From: Rubrivivax benzoatilyticus JA2 = ATCC BAA-35
Lineage (GTDB): Bacteria; Pseudomonadota; Gammaproteobacteria; Burkholderiales; Burkholderiaceae_C
Direction of reading: 5' to 3'
DNA length: 64,000 bases
Assembly (NCBI RefSeq): GCF_000190375.1
Contig: NZ_AEWG01000027.1
Coordinates: 1-64,000, forward strand
The notes under the pieces: model-generated
Told to the model about the DNA's origin: nothing
Databases searched by the model: none
What the model saw: the letters and a program-made list of their open reading frames with translations, nothing else
Program-made: the position numbers and the translations under genes
Shown: piece after piece, positions 53,000 to 61,794 of the stretch
How the letters are laid out: each line of letters opens with the position of its first letter
How positions within the stretch are numbered: the stretch's first letter is position 1

Positions 53000-55570
53000 T
53001 TATTGCACCGCGCCCGCGGTATCGGAGCTCCACGGCAGGGCCGCGGCGGCACGCGACAGCGGCAGCCACAAGGTCACCGTCGTGCCCCGTCCGGGGGTGC
53101 TGGCGACGTCGACGCGACCGCCCTGCAGCTCGACGATCTCCTTGACCAGGCTCATGCCCAGCCCGGTGCCCGGAATGTTGCCGGAGGGGTCGGCGCGGTA
53201 GAAGCGCTCGAAGACGCGCGCCAGCTGCTCGGACGTCATGCCGATGCCGTGGTCGGTCACGCGCACGCCGACCGCCGGCTCGCCGTGCAGCTCGCCGGAC
53301 TGCGTCGTCACCACGATCGTGCCGCCGTCGGGCGAGTACTTGACGGCGTTGGACAGCACGTTGGTCAGCGCGCGGTTGGTCTTCTCGGGGTCGACGTCGA
53401 GCACGCAGTCGGGATGGGCGACGTCGATCTGCAGCTCGTGCGCGCCACCCTGGATCAGCATCGGCCCGACGGCCTGCGTCACCAGGCTGTCCAGCCGGCA
53501 GGGCTCGCGCTTCAGGTCCTTGCCCTGGCGGGCCTCGATGCGCGCCAGGTCCAGCAGCTCGTTGACCATGTTGATCAGCAGCGAGGCCTGGCGGTGGATG
53601 GTCTGCAGCATGTCGCGGCGGCGCTCCTCGGAGACCGGACGGCGCAGCAGCAGCTCGGTGAAGCCGAAGACGCTGACCATCGGCGTGCGCAGCTCGTGCG
53701 CCGCGGTGCTGAGGAACTCGCTCTTCATGCGGTCGACCTCGGTCTCGCGCGTGATGTCGCGGAAGAACAGGATGGTCTCGTGGTGGCCGGCACCGGCGCG
53801 GCGGGCCATGCGCGCGAGCACGCGCCGCTCGGGGCGCACCAGCTGCAGCAGGTCGGGGCCGTCGGCACGGTCGCCGGCGGCCAGCGCCAGCGACACCGGG
53901 GAGTAGGGCGTCGAGGCGTCGCACTGCTTGAGGAAGCGGCGGTCGAAGTCGTCGACGCCGAGCCCGGCGTCGAGCACGCCGGAGTCCCAGCCGGTCATCG
54001 CGAAGAAGGCCGGGTTGCCGTAGACGAGGCGGCCGCCGTCGACGCCGTCGAAGACGACGAAGCCGTCGGGCGACAGGTCGAAGACCGCGTTCAGCCGCTC
54101 GCTGCGCTCGGCGATCGCCATGCGCGCGCGCTCGCGTTCGGTGACGTCGTTGAGCACGCCGACGTAGTGCTGCGGCGCGCCCTCGGCGTTGGGCACCGGC
54201 GAGACCGTCAGCTCGTTGAAGAACAGCGTGCCGTCCTTGCGGTAGTTGCGCAGCACGACCTGGGTCGACTCGCCGCGGCCGATGGCCCGCGTCAGCTCGG
54301 CGAGCTGCGGCTGGTCGCGGTCGTCGCCCTGCAGGAAGGCGCAGCTGCGGCCGGTCGTCTCGTCGGCGGCGTAGCCGGTGATGCGGCCGAACGCCGGGTT
54401 GGCGTAGAAGACCGGATAGCCCGGCAGCGACATGTCGCAGATGACGACGCCGTTGGTCGTGCACTCCAGCGCCCGGCTGTACAGGTTGAGCATCGAGAAG
54501 GTCATGCGCTGCTCGGTCATGTCGCGCACCACGGCGGCATAACGCAGGCCGTCGGCGGTCTCGGTGCGCGACAGCGACACCTCGGCCGGGAACGGCGTGC
54601 CGCCGCGGCGCAGCGCCTCGATCTCGAAGCGCGCGACGTAGGTGCCGCTGGAGCGCATGTACAGGCCGGCCAGCGTGCGCCGCTCGGCCTCCTCGCAGTC
54701 GAGCCCGGGCAGCAGGTCGGACACCGGCCGGCCCAGCGCCTCCTCGGGCTGCAGGCCGAAGATGCTGCTGACGCCCGGATTGACGACGCACACGCGGCCG
54801 CCGGCGTCGAGGCCGAGGATGACGTCGGGCACGGCCTGCAGGATGGCCTCGTTGCGCGACTCGGCGCGGCCGATCGCCGCCATCTGGTCGCGCAGCCGCG
54901 ACGAGGTGTCGTTCAAGGCCTCGGCCAGCTCGCGGAACTCGCGGCTGCCGCCGTCGATCTCGAGGCGGGCGCCGGCGTTGCGGCCGAGCTCGGTGGAGAA
55001 GCGCACCAGCCGCTGCAGCGGCGCCAGCGCACGCTGGATGAAGCCGTAGCTGACGACGATGGTCAGCAGGCTGACCAGCGCGATCGCCAGCACCGCCTCG
55101 TACGACAGCGCGCCGAGGCGCTCGCGCTCGGCTTGCAGCGAGTAGGTCACACCGAAGCTGCCGAGGCGGCCGCCGGGGCCGACCGGAGCCCAGACCTGGA
55201 CCGCGTCGTCACCGACGCGCGCGGCACGGCCGGCCACGGCCGGCGCGCCGCGTGCCGGCGCCGCGCTCGGCGTCTCGCGCGCGACCAGCCCTTCGGCCGA
55301 CTGGCGCAGCGACAGCAGCTGCACGCCGCGCGAGTCGACGACCTCCAGCCGCTCCACACCCGGCATGCCGGCGAAGCTGCGCAGCACGCTCTCGAGCTCG
55401 GCGGCGTCACCGGCCTCCAGCGGCACGGTGGCCGCGGCCGACACGCCCTGGGCGATCGACTCCGCCCAGCGCAGGCTGGTCAGCGTGGCCACCTCGTCCA
55501 GGCGCGAGGCCGACACGCGGTGCAGCAGCAGCATCGCCAGCGCCGTGCTGAGCACGAGCAGCGCCAGCAA
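53000..55570 (-). CDS. Membrane histidine kinase with tandem PAS domains including a LOV-like domain
   Basis: A TTG at 55570 gives 856 residues, but CTG starts further upstream are possible because the frame has no ATG. Visible order: membrane helix (3-17), extracytoplasmic region, second helix (about 158-176), HAMP-like, PAS1 (about 240-355), LOV-like PAS2 (about 365-480), PAS3 (about 490-610), DHp with H625 in AAHELRTPM, HATPase. PAS2 contains GRSCAFLQG with C410, then NYRKDG and FFNEL, which fit a flavin-binding LOV. The conserved Gln is Leu in GVLND. It should respond to blue light through C410. Its frame continues from the receiver gene's stop. Confidence 0.88.
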   Translation of the reverse strand: MLALLVLSTALAMLLLHRVSASRLDEVATLTSLRWAESIAQGVSAAATVPLEAGDAAELESVLRSFAGMPGVERLEVVDSRGVQLLSLRQSAEGLVARETPSAAPARGAPAVAGRAARVGDDAVQVWAPVGPGGRLGSFGVTYSLQAERERLGALSYEAVLAIALVSLLTIVVSYGFIQRALAPLQRLVRFSTELGRNAGARLEIDGGSREFRELAEALNDTSSRLRDQMAAIGRAESRNEAILQAVPDVILGLDAGGRVCVVNPGVSSIFGLQPEEALGRPVSDLLPGLDCEEAERRTLAGLYMRSSGTYVARFEIEALRRGGTPFPAEVSLSRTETADGLRYAAVVRDMTEQRMTFSMLNLYSRALECTTNGVVICDMSLPGYPVFYANPAFGRITGYAADETTGRSCAFLQGDDRDQPQLAELTRAIGRGESTQVVLRNYRKDGTLFFNELTVSPVPNAEGAPQHYVGVLNDVTERERARMAIAERSERLNAVFDLSPDGFVVFDGVDGGRLVYGNPAFFAMTGWDSGVLDAGLGVDDFDRRFLKQCDASTPYSPVSLALAAGDRADGPDLLQLVRPERRVLARMARRAGAGHHETILFFRDITRETEVDRMKSEFLSTAAHELRTPMVSVFGFTELLLRRPVSEERRRDMLQTIHRQASLLINMVNELLDLARIEARQGKDLKREPCRLDSLVTQAVGPMLIQGGAHELQIDVAHPDCVLDVDPEKTNRALTNVLSNAVKYSPDGGTIVVTTQSGELHGEPAVGVRVTDHGIGMTSEQLARVFERFYRADPSGNIPGTGLGMSLVKEIVELQGGRVDVASTPGRGTTVTLWLPLSRAAAALPWSSDTAGAVQ

Positions 55571-55624
55571 CTGGTGCCGCAGCCGCCGCGGCCAGGCCGC
55601 CAGGGGGCCATGGCCGCGGGGCCA

Positions 55625-55996
55625 TCAGGCGGTCTCCAGCAGGCGCTCGATGGTGTCGATCAGCTGCAGCGGGCTGAACGGCTTGACGAGGTACTCGTCG
55701 GCGCCGGCGGCCTGGCCGGCCTCGCGGTCGCGGGCCTGGCCACGCGCGGTCAGCAGCACGATCTTCATGCCCCGCGTCGACGGGTCGTTCTTCAGCCGCT
55801 GGCAGACCTGCAGGCCGTCGAGCTCGCCGGGCATCATGACGTCGAGCAGCACGAGGTCGGGCTTGACGGCCAGCGCCAGGCGCAGCCCGTAGGCGCCGTC
55901 GGCGGCCTCGTGGATCTCGTAGGCCTCGAACTCCAGCGTCATGCGGATCAGCTTGCGGATGTCGGCCTGGTCTTCGACGATGAGAACACGCTTCAT
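55625..55996 (-). CDS. Single-domain response regulator
   Basis: This 123-residue receiver has D8/D9 in IVEDQ, phosphoacceptor D52 in LVLLDVMMPG and the Lys in YLVKPFSP. No output domain follows. Its stop TGA is in the same frame as the LOV kinase downstream. It starts at ATG 55996, 32 bases after the degenerate kinase, so all three likely share an operon. It could serve as phosphorelay target of the LOV kinase. Confidence 0.92.
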   Translation of the reverse strand: MKRVLIVEDQADIRKLIRMTLEFEAYEIHEAADGAYGLRLALAVKPDLVLLDVMMPGELDGLQVCQRLKNDPSTRGMKIVLLTARGQARDREAGQAAGADEYLVKPFSPLQLIDTIERLLETA

Positions 55997-56028
55997 GGCG
56001 GCTCCTGGTGAAACGGGTGGGAGGCTGC

Positions 56029-57132
56029 TCAGCGCGCGGCGGCGTCGCGCTTGCGGGCACGCGACATCAGCTCGGCCAGGTCGCGGGCGTACTGCTGGGC
56101 CTGCATGATGTCCAGCTGCGGCTGCTCGCTGCGGTGCGGCGCGCCGGTGGGCAGGTCGATGACGAAGTTGCGCATGCCGTCGTCGTCCTCCTCGCGCAGC
56201 TGGCCGCCGTGCAGCGAGACGATGTGCTGGCAGAGCTTGAAGCCGATCTGGTCGCGAGCGTCGCGCTTGGCCGGCGCGCGGCGGCCGGACGGCGGATTGC
56301 GCGGCAGGTCGACGGCATCGGCCACGCGCGGCGCGAACATGCCGCAGTCGCGGAACACGATCACCGCACGCGGCCCCATCTGGCGGTGCTCGATGTCCAG
56401 CACCGCGCCGGACGGCGAGCTGCGCAGCGCCGACTCCAGGCACTCGAGGAAGACGCGGCGCAGCCAGTGCTCGCTGCCGTACAGCGTCGCCAGGCTGGCG
56501 GCGTCGGACTGGGCGCGAAAACGCACCTTGATCTGGCGCGCCAGCGCCACCGGCTCGACCTCGGCCCAGACCGACTGCAGCAGCGCCCACAGCTCGATGC
56601 GGTCGTTGGCGAACAGCGCGCCGCTGCCCCACAGCTGCGCCAGGTCGACCAGCTTGTCGAGCACACGCACCAGCTCCTGCACGCCGTCGACCAGCGCGTC
56701 GAGCTCCGGGCCGCCGCCGTGCTCGCGGGCGAGGGCCATCGCGCCGCGCGTCTCGGCCAGCGGGTCGCGCAGGTCGGCGCGGATCACCTGCATCAGGTTG
56801 TCGAAGGCCGAGCCGGCGTCGTCGGCGGCCTCCGGCGCGATCAGCACGAAGGCGTCCTCGCGCGACAGCCCCGGGATCACGCGGCACTGCAGGTCCGGCG
56901 GCGGCAGCCCGGGCGCGGGCGCCACACCGACCGAGACCAGCTTGCGCGCGGTCTGCTGCGTCACCGCGGCGGCCACCGCGGCGGCGAGGTCGGGGTCGAA
57001 GAGCCGGTGCCCCGGCGCCAGCCCGGTGCGCAGGCCGGCATCACTGTTGGCATAACGCACCGTGGCGTCGCGGTGAACCCACAGCAGCCCCGACTTCATG
57101 TTCTCAAGCAGTTCGGTCAGCGTGGAATGCAT
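56029..57132 (-). CDS. Kinase-like protein lacking the phosphoacceptor His
   Basis: The 367-residue protein has an N-terminal PAS-like region (1-100, LWVHRDATVRYANSDAGL), a DHp-like stretch in which the usual HELRTPL reads ADLRDPL at 119-125 (His missing), and a degenerate ATPase domain (about 180-330) in which the N-box Asn is not recognisable. No membrane segment is seen. It may be a scaffold or regulator of the LOV kinase. It leads the operon and the upstream element AAGTGATAAA (57178-57169) lies 37 bases before its start. Confidence 0.75.
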   Translation of the reverse strand: MHSTLTELLENMKSGLLWVHRDATVRYANSDAGLRTGLAPGHRLFDPDLAAAVAAAVTQQTARKLVSVGVAPAPGLPPPDLQCRVIPGLSREDAFVLIAPEAADDAGSAFDNLMQVIRADLRDPLAETRGAMALAREHGGGPELDALVDGVQELVRVLDKLVDLAQLWGSGALFANDRIELWALLQSVWAEVEPVALARQIKVRFRAQSDAASLATLYGSEHWLRRVFLECLESALRSSPSGAVLDIEHRQMGPRAVIVFRDCGMFAPRVADAVDLPRNPPSGRRAPAKRDARDQIGFKLCQHIVSLHGGQLREEDDDGMRNFVIDLPTGAPHRSEQPQLDIMQAQQYARDLAELMSRARKRDAAAR

Positions 57133-57295
57133 GATCAGCGTTCGTCCCTTGGGATCGCATTTTGCATCTTTATCACTTTTGCACGCGGTAATCGGTCACG
57201 CTTTCAAGCCGGGGGCCGGCCGCCGCGGCCCGCCGCAGGCCGTGCCGCGGCCCGCTCGTTATCCTGGGCGCCCCGCATCGCTGGAAGGCCGCGCC

Positions 57296-59464
57296 GTGAT
57301 CCGCCTGCTCCTGTCCGCCGCCTCGCTGCTCGTCGCCGTCGCGGCGCCCGCCTCGCCCGCAAAGGCCCCCGACGCCGGCAGCCCGCGCCCGGTCGTCGAG
57401 GCGTTGCACGGCATCGAGGTGACCGACCCGTTCCGCCACCTCGAGAACGTGCGCGACCCGGCGGTCGCGGCCTGGATGCGGGCGCGTTCGCGCGAGGCCC
57501 GGCGCACGCTCGACAAGATCCCCGGCCGCGCCGCGATGGCCAGCGACGTCGCGCGCCTGATGGCCGACGCCGGCACGCGGCTCGGCGAGGTCCAGCGCCG
57601 CCCCGGCGGGCGGCTGTTCTACGAGAAGCGCGGCGCACGCGACGACCAGTTCCGCCTCTACCTGCGCCAGGGCGGGCGCGAGCGCCTGCTGGTGGACCCG
57701 CAGGCGCTGGGCCGGCCGCGCGGCACGCCGCATGCGATCGACTACTTCGTGGCCTCGCCGCAGGGGCGCTACGTCGCCTTCGGCCTGTCCGCAGGCGGCT
57801 CCGAGGACGCCCGGCTGCACGTCGTCGACACACGCAGCGGCCGGCGCGTGCTCGGCCCGGTCGAGCGCGCCCAGTACGGCAACGTCGCCTGGCTCGACGA
57901 CGAGAGCGGCTTCTTCTTCACCCGGCTGCGCGCCCCGGCCGCCGACGCCGCGCCGGCCGACAAGTACGCCGGTTCGCGCGCCGTCTTCGTGCGCCTGGGC
58001 GCCGACCCCGAACACGCCCCGGTGGCCTTGTCCTTCGAGTCGCCCGGCGTGGCGATCGACGAGGCCCAGGACTCGCCGTCGGTGCTGCCGGTGCCCGGAA
58101 CGCGCTGGGCGCTGGGGCTGGTCAGCCACGGCACCGACCGCGAGCTCGCGGTCTGGGTGGCGCCGCTGGCCGACGCCGTCGCCGGCACCGCACGCTGGCG
58201 CCCGGCGTTCGGGCGCGAGGCCGGGGTCACGGCGCTGGAGACCGCCGGCGAGCGGCTGTTCCTGCTGAGCCACCTCGGCGCGCCGCGCTCACGCTTGCTG
58301 GAAACCTCGGTCGCGGCGCCGGACCCGGCCGGCGCGCGTGTCCTCGTGCCCGAGGGCGAAGGCGTGCTGACGGGGCTGGCGCGCGGCGCCGACGCGCTGT
58401 ACCTGCGCCGCCGCGACGGCAGCGCCTCGTCGCTGCTGCGCCTGCCGCTGGACGGCGGCGCCGCACCCACGGAAGTCGCGCTGCCGCTGCGCGGCGCCTT
58501 CGAGTTCGCCGGCGCGGACCCGGGCCTGCCCGGCGTGATGCTCGCGCTGCAAGGCTGGACCGAGCCCGAGCGCCTGTGGTCGGTGGCCCCCGGCGCCGAC
58601 GGCGCGGTGACGGTGACCGACACCCGGCTGCTGCGCCCGGGACGCATGCCCGCGGCCGGGCGCTACGTCGTGCGCGAGGTGCTGGTGCCCGGCCACGACG
58701 GCGTGCGCGTGCCGCTGGCCATCGTGCACCGCGCCGGGCTGAAGCTCGACGGCCGCGCGCCGGCACTGCTCTGGGGCTACGCCAGCTACGGCATGACCGA
58801 CGAACCCTGGTTCTCGGCCACCCGGCTGGCCTGGCTGGACCGTGGCGGCGTCTTTGCCGTCGCCAACCCGCGCGGCTCGGGCGCCTTCGGCCAGGACTGG
58901 TACCGCGGCGGCCTGCGCGAGACCAAACCCAACAGCTGGAAGGACTTCATCGCCACCGCCGAGTACCTCGTCGCCGAGGGCTACACGACGCCGGCGCGGC
59001 TGGGGGCCTGGGGCGCCAGCGCCGGCGGCGTGCTCGTCGGCCGCGCGATCACCGAGCGGCCCGACCTGTTCGGGGCCGCGGTGCTGTCGGTCGGCGCGCT
59101 CGACATGGTGCGTGCCGAGCTCGAGCCCAACGGCCCGCCCAACATCCCCGAGTTCGGCAGCGTCGCCACCGCGGACGGACTGCGTGCGCTGCTGGCGATG
59201 AGCAGCTACCACCAGGTGCGCGACGGCGTGCGCTATCCGGCGGTGCTGCTGACGCACGGCGTCAACGATGCCCGCGTCGAGGTCTGGCAGAGCCTGAAGA
59301 TGGCCGCCCGGCTGCGGCAGGCCACGGCCAGCGGCAAGCCGGTGCTGCTCCGGCTGGACTACGCCGGCGGCCACGGCGGTGGCGCGACCCGCGCCCAGCA
59401 GGCCGCCGAGACGGCCGACATCTACGCCTTCCTGCGCTGGCAGGCGACCGGCAGCGCACGCTGA
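57296..59464 (+). CDS. Secreted prolyl oligopeptidase family (S9A) serine peptidase
   Basis: GTG 57296, preceded by GGAAGG, gives 722 residues with a signal peptide (VIRLLLSAASLLVAVAAPASPA). The N-terminal half is a beta-propeller and the C-terminal half an alpha/beta-hydrolase with S575 in GASAGG, D658 in GVNDAR and H693 in GGHGGG. It cleaves short proline-containing peptides in the periplasm. The second half has ANPRGSGAFGQDWYRGG typical of the family. The gene stands alone between signalling genes. The upstream gap (57133-57295) contains only AT-richer promoter-like DNA. Confidence 0.93.
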   Translation: MIRLLLSAASLLVAVAAPASPAKAPDAGSPRPVVEALHGIEVTDPFRHLENVRDPAVAAWMRARSREARRTLDKIPGRAAMASDVARLMADAGTRLGEVQRRPGGRLFYEKRGARDDQFRLYLRQGGRERLLVDPQALGRPRGTPHAIDYFVASPQGRYVAFGLSAGGSEDARLHVVDTRSGRRVLGPVERAQYGNVAWLDDESGFFFTRLRAPAADAAPADKYAGSRAVFVRLGADPEHAPVALSFESPGVAIDEAQDSPSVLPVPGTRWALGLVSHGTDRELAVWVAPLADAVAGTARWRPAFGREAGVTALETAGERLFLLSHLGAPRSRLLETSVAAPDPAGARVLVPEGEGVLTGLARGADALYLRRRDGSASSLLRLPLDGGAAPTEVALPLRGAFEFAGADPGLPGVMLALQGWTEPERLWSVAPGADGAVTVTDTRLLRPGRMPAAGRYVVREVLVPGHDGVRVPLAIVHRAGLKLDGRAPALLWGYASYGMTDEPWFSATRLAWLDRGGVFAVANPRGSGAFGQDWYRGGLRETKPNSWKDFIATAEYLVAEGYTTPARLGAWGASAGGVLVGRAITERPDLFGAAVLSVGALDMVRAELEPNGPPNIPEFGSVATADGLRALLAMSSYHQVRDGVRYPAVLLTHGVNDARVEVWQSLKMAARLRQATASGKPVLLRLDYAGGHGGGATRAQQAAETADIYAFLRWQATGSAR

Positions 59465-59512
59465 CACGCGGCGAGGGCGGGCCGGCACGGCCGGCGCGGC
59501 TGCCGTGCCGTC

Positions 59513-60241
59513 TCAGCCGGCTTCGACGATCGCCAGCAGCGCGCCGCGCAGCAGGGTCCAGCCGTCGCGCGCCGCTGCGGCGTCGCCGGCAGCCGACGCC
59601 CGGTCGAGCGCCGCGGCGCGTTCGGCGTCGGCGGCGTAACCCAGCGTCAGCAGCACCGACTTCAGGCTGTGCGCCAGGCGGCGCAGCGCCGCCAGGTCGC
59701 CGGCGTCCAGTGCTGCATCACCCTGGCGCACGTCGCGCAGGAACTGCGGCAGGCAGCTGGCGCGATAAGCCTCGTACAGCACGGCGTCGCCGGCGAAGAA
59801 CTGCGCCACGGCGCCCGGGGCGGGCACCGGTGGCGGGGCGGCCGGATCGTGCAGCGCCCGGCGGGCGCAGGATTCCAGCTCGTCCAGCGGCACCGGCTTG
59901 GACAGGACCTCGTCGACACCCAGGGCCTCGAGTTCGTGGCGGCGCTCGGCCGAGATGCCGGCGCTGAAGGCGACGAGCCGCGGCCGCGCGGGGCCGGTGG
60001 CGGCCAGCTCGTGCAGCAGGTCCACGCCGTTGCCGTCGGGCAGCATCAGGTCGCAGATCACCAGCCTGACCGGCTCCCGGGACAGCGCGGCGCGCGCCTC
60101 GGCCAGCGTCGCCGCCTCGACCAGATGCAGCGGCAGTTCCTCCAGCGCGATCTGGACGAAACGGCGGATGGAAGGATCGTCCTCGACGAGCAGCACCCGC
60201 GGCAACGACGCCGTGACGTCGTCGGCGGGCGCCGCCGTCAT
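59513..60241 (-). CDS. Receiver-Hpt fusion protein
   Basis: The 242-residue protein combines an N-terminal receiver (D in VICDLMLPDGNG, Lys in EVLSKPVP) with a C-terminal Hpt domain carrying the phospho-His in LRRLAHSLKSVLLTLG (about residue 189). This is a phosphorelay intermediate that can receive and pass phosphate. It overlaps the upstream HTH-receiver gene by four bases, so they are translationally coupled. A partner may be the truncated hybrid-type kinase downstream at 61791. Confidence 0.88.
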   Translation of the reverse strand: MTAAPADDVTASLPRVLLVEDDPSIRRFVQIALEELPLHLVEAATLAEARAALSREPVRLVICDLMLPDGNGVDLLHELAATGPARPRLVAFSAGISAERRHELEALGVDEVLSKPVPLDELESCARRALHDPAAPPPVPAPGAVAQFFAGDAVLYEAYRASCLPQFLRDVRQGDAALDAGDLAALRRLAHSLKSVLLTLGYAADAERAAALDRASAAGDAAAARDGWTLLRGALLAIVEAG

Positions 60242-60861
60242 GCGGCCGCCGTGGTGGCTTCGAGTGCCGCCTTCAGCAGGCCGGGCAGTTGCGCGACGAG
60301 CTGCGGCTTGTGCACGACGGGCACGCCCTCCAGCGCGAAGGCATAGGGCGCGCGGCCGGCCTCGTCCAGCGAGGTCACCACGACCAGCCGGCTGCGGCTG
60401 AACTGCGAGTGCGAGCGCAGGCTGGTGATCAGCGTCGCGCCGTCGATGCCCGGCAGCAGGATGTCGACGATCAGCACGTCGGGCTGCAACTGGCCGGCCA
60501 GCGCCAGGCCGGCGATGCCGTCGTCGGCGACGTGCAGCTCGACGCCGGGCAGGTGCTGCCGCACGAGCAGCGACACCAGGTTCTGGTAATGCGCGGAGTC
60601 TTCGATCAGCAGCACGCGCCGCGCCGCCGGGACGGCTCGCGCCACGGGCGCCGGGCGCGCCGGACCGGAGCGCCGACCCTCGCGCCAGCGTTCGACCGAT
60701 TCGCGCGAGATGCGGCGGTGTCCGCCGGGTGTCTTCCAGGCCTCGAGCTCGCCGCGGTCGACCATCATCTGGACCGAACGCACGGCCATTCCGAGCAGGC
60801 GCGCGACTTCCAGCGTGCTGAAGGTATCTCGTACGTCGTCGGGCATCGGGGTCTCGGCCAT
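60238..60861 (-). CDS. MerR/excisionase-type HTH fused to a receiver domain
   Basis: Starting at ATG 60861 the protein has 207 residues. The N-terminal segment (about 12-60, TFSTLEVARLLGMAVRSVQMMVDRGELEAWKTPGGHRRISRESVERW) is a MerR/excisionase-like helix-turn-helix. The C-terminal receiver (about 80-200) contains D in VLIVDILLPGIDG and Lys in VVHKP. The order HTH then receiver is the reverse of common response regulators. It probably binds DNA when phosphorylated. The upstream gap faces the HD-GYP gene. Confidence 0.88.
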   Translation of the reverse strand: MAETPMPDDVRDTFSTLEVARLLGMAVRSVQMMVDRGELEAWKTPGGHRRISRESVERWREGRRSGPARPAPVARAVPAARRVLLIEDSAHYQNLVSLLVRQHLPGVELHVADDGIAGLALAGQLQPDVLIVDILLPGIDGATLITSLRSHSQFSRSRLVVVTSLDEAGRAPYAFALEGVPVVHKPQLVAQLPGLLKAALEATTAAA

Positions 60862-60946
60862 CGAGTAATTCTGCCGAATTTCCGGGCTCGCGGAACGCCC
60901 GGCAGCAAGTGATAAAAACATCATTGCTGATAATCCATCACGACCG

Positions 60947-61744
60947 ATGAACGATTCTTCGCCCATGGCCGCCGCGACAGGCCACCCCAGCCCCCCGGAC
61001 TCGAGCGCGTCAGCAAACCGCTTCGACGAGGCCGCGCATGCACAGATGGAATGTTTCCTGCGTGACTTCGGCGAGATGTACCAGGAGGTCACGCGCGCCC
61101 ACCACGAGACGCTGTTTCGCCTCGCGCTGGCGGCCGAGTACCGCGACAGCGACACCGGCGAGCACATCATCCGCATGGGTTTCCTGTGCGAGGCGCTGGC
61201 GCTGGCCGTCGGGCGCAGCGACCGCTGGGCCGCGATGCTGCGCAAGGCCGCCCCGATGCACGACGTCGGCAAGATCGGCATCCCGGACAAGGTGCTGCAG
61301 AAGCCCGGCGTGCTCGACGAGCAGGAGCGCGCGACGATGAACGAGCACGCGCGCATCGGCGCGGAGATCCTCGGCCAGTCGCGCATTCCGCTGTTCCGGC
61401 TGGCGGCCGAGGTCGCGCTGTCGCACCACGAGCGCTGGGACGGCACGGGTTATCCATCGGGGCTGAAAGGCGACACGATTCCGCTGTCGGGGCGTATCGT
61501 CGCCGTCGTCGACTTCTTCGACGCGCTGACGATGGACCGCTGCTACCGCAAGGCCTTCTCCGACGCCCAGGCCCTGCAGATGCTTCGGGAGCAGGCCGGA
61601 CGCGCCTTCGACCCGCGCATCGCCGCGGCATTCCTGGACCATGCGCCGCAGCTGATCCGGCTGCGCGACACGATCAACCGCCGCAAGCCCAGCTTCGCCG
61701 AACTCGTCGACGGCCCGACCCCGGCCGAAGCCCTCGCGCCATGA
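60947..61744 (+). CDS. HD-GYP domain cyclic-di-GMP phosphodiesterase
   Basis: The 265-residue protein is nearly all HD-GYP domain: HD in MHDVGKIGIPDKVL, the HH pair in LSHHERWDGTGYPSGL (the GYP motif), and LTMDRCYRKAF. About 55 N-terminal residues are unstructured or linker and no receiver is present. It should hydrolyse cyclic di-GMP in the cytosol. AAGTGATAAA at 60907-60916, 31 bases before the start, matches an element upstream of the degenerate kinase. It ends with an ATGA overlap to a 17-codon ORF. Confidence 0.93.
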   Translation: MNDSSPMAAATGHPSPPDSSASANRFDEAAHAQMECFLRDFGEMYQEVTRAHHETLFRLALAAEYRDSDTGEHIIRMGFLCEALALAVGRSDRWAAMLRKAAPMHDVGKIGIPDKVLQKPGVLDEQERATMNEHARIGAEILGQSRIPLFRLAAEVALSHHERWDGTGYPSGLKGDTIPLSGRIVAVVDFFDALTMDRCYRKAFSDAQALQMLREQAGRAFDPRIAAAFLDHAPQLIRLRDTINRRKPSFAELVDGPTPAEALAP

Positions 61745-61794
61745 GCCGGGGCTCGTCGCTGCCTGGCGGAAGCGGCCGCGGGTTGTCGCCGTGA
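61741..61794 (+). other. 17-codon ORF bridging HD-GYP and kinase genes
   Basis: ATG 61741 overlaps the HD-GYP stop, and the frame ends TGA at 61792-61794, overlapping the GTG start of the kinase at 61791. It would give MSRGSSLPGGSGRGLSP. This is a possible coupling ORF; it could also be chance. Confidence 0.25.

Noticed and set aside
55609-55625. ATG codons at 55625 and 55611 (minus) as starts of the LOV kinase
   Set aside because: Both are out of frame with the kinase; the products would be Ala/Pro-rich shadows.
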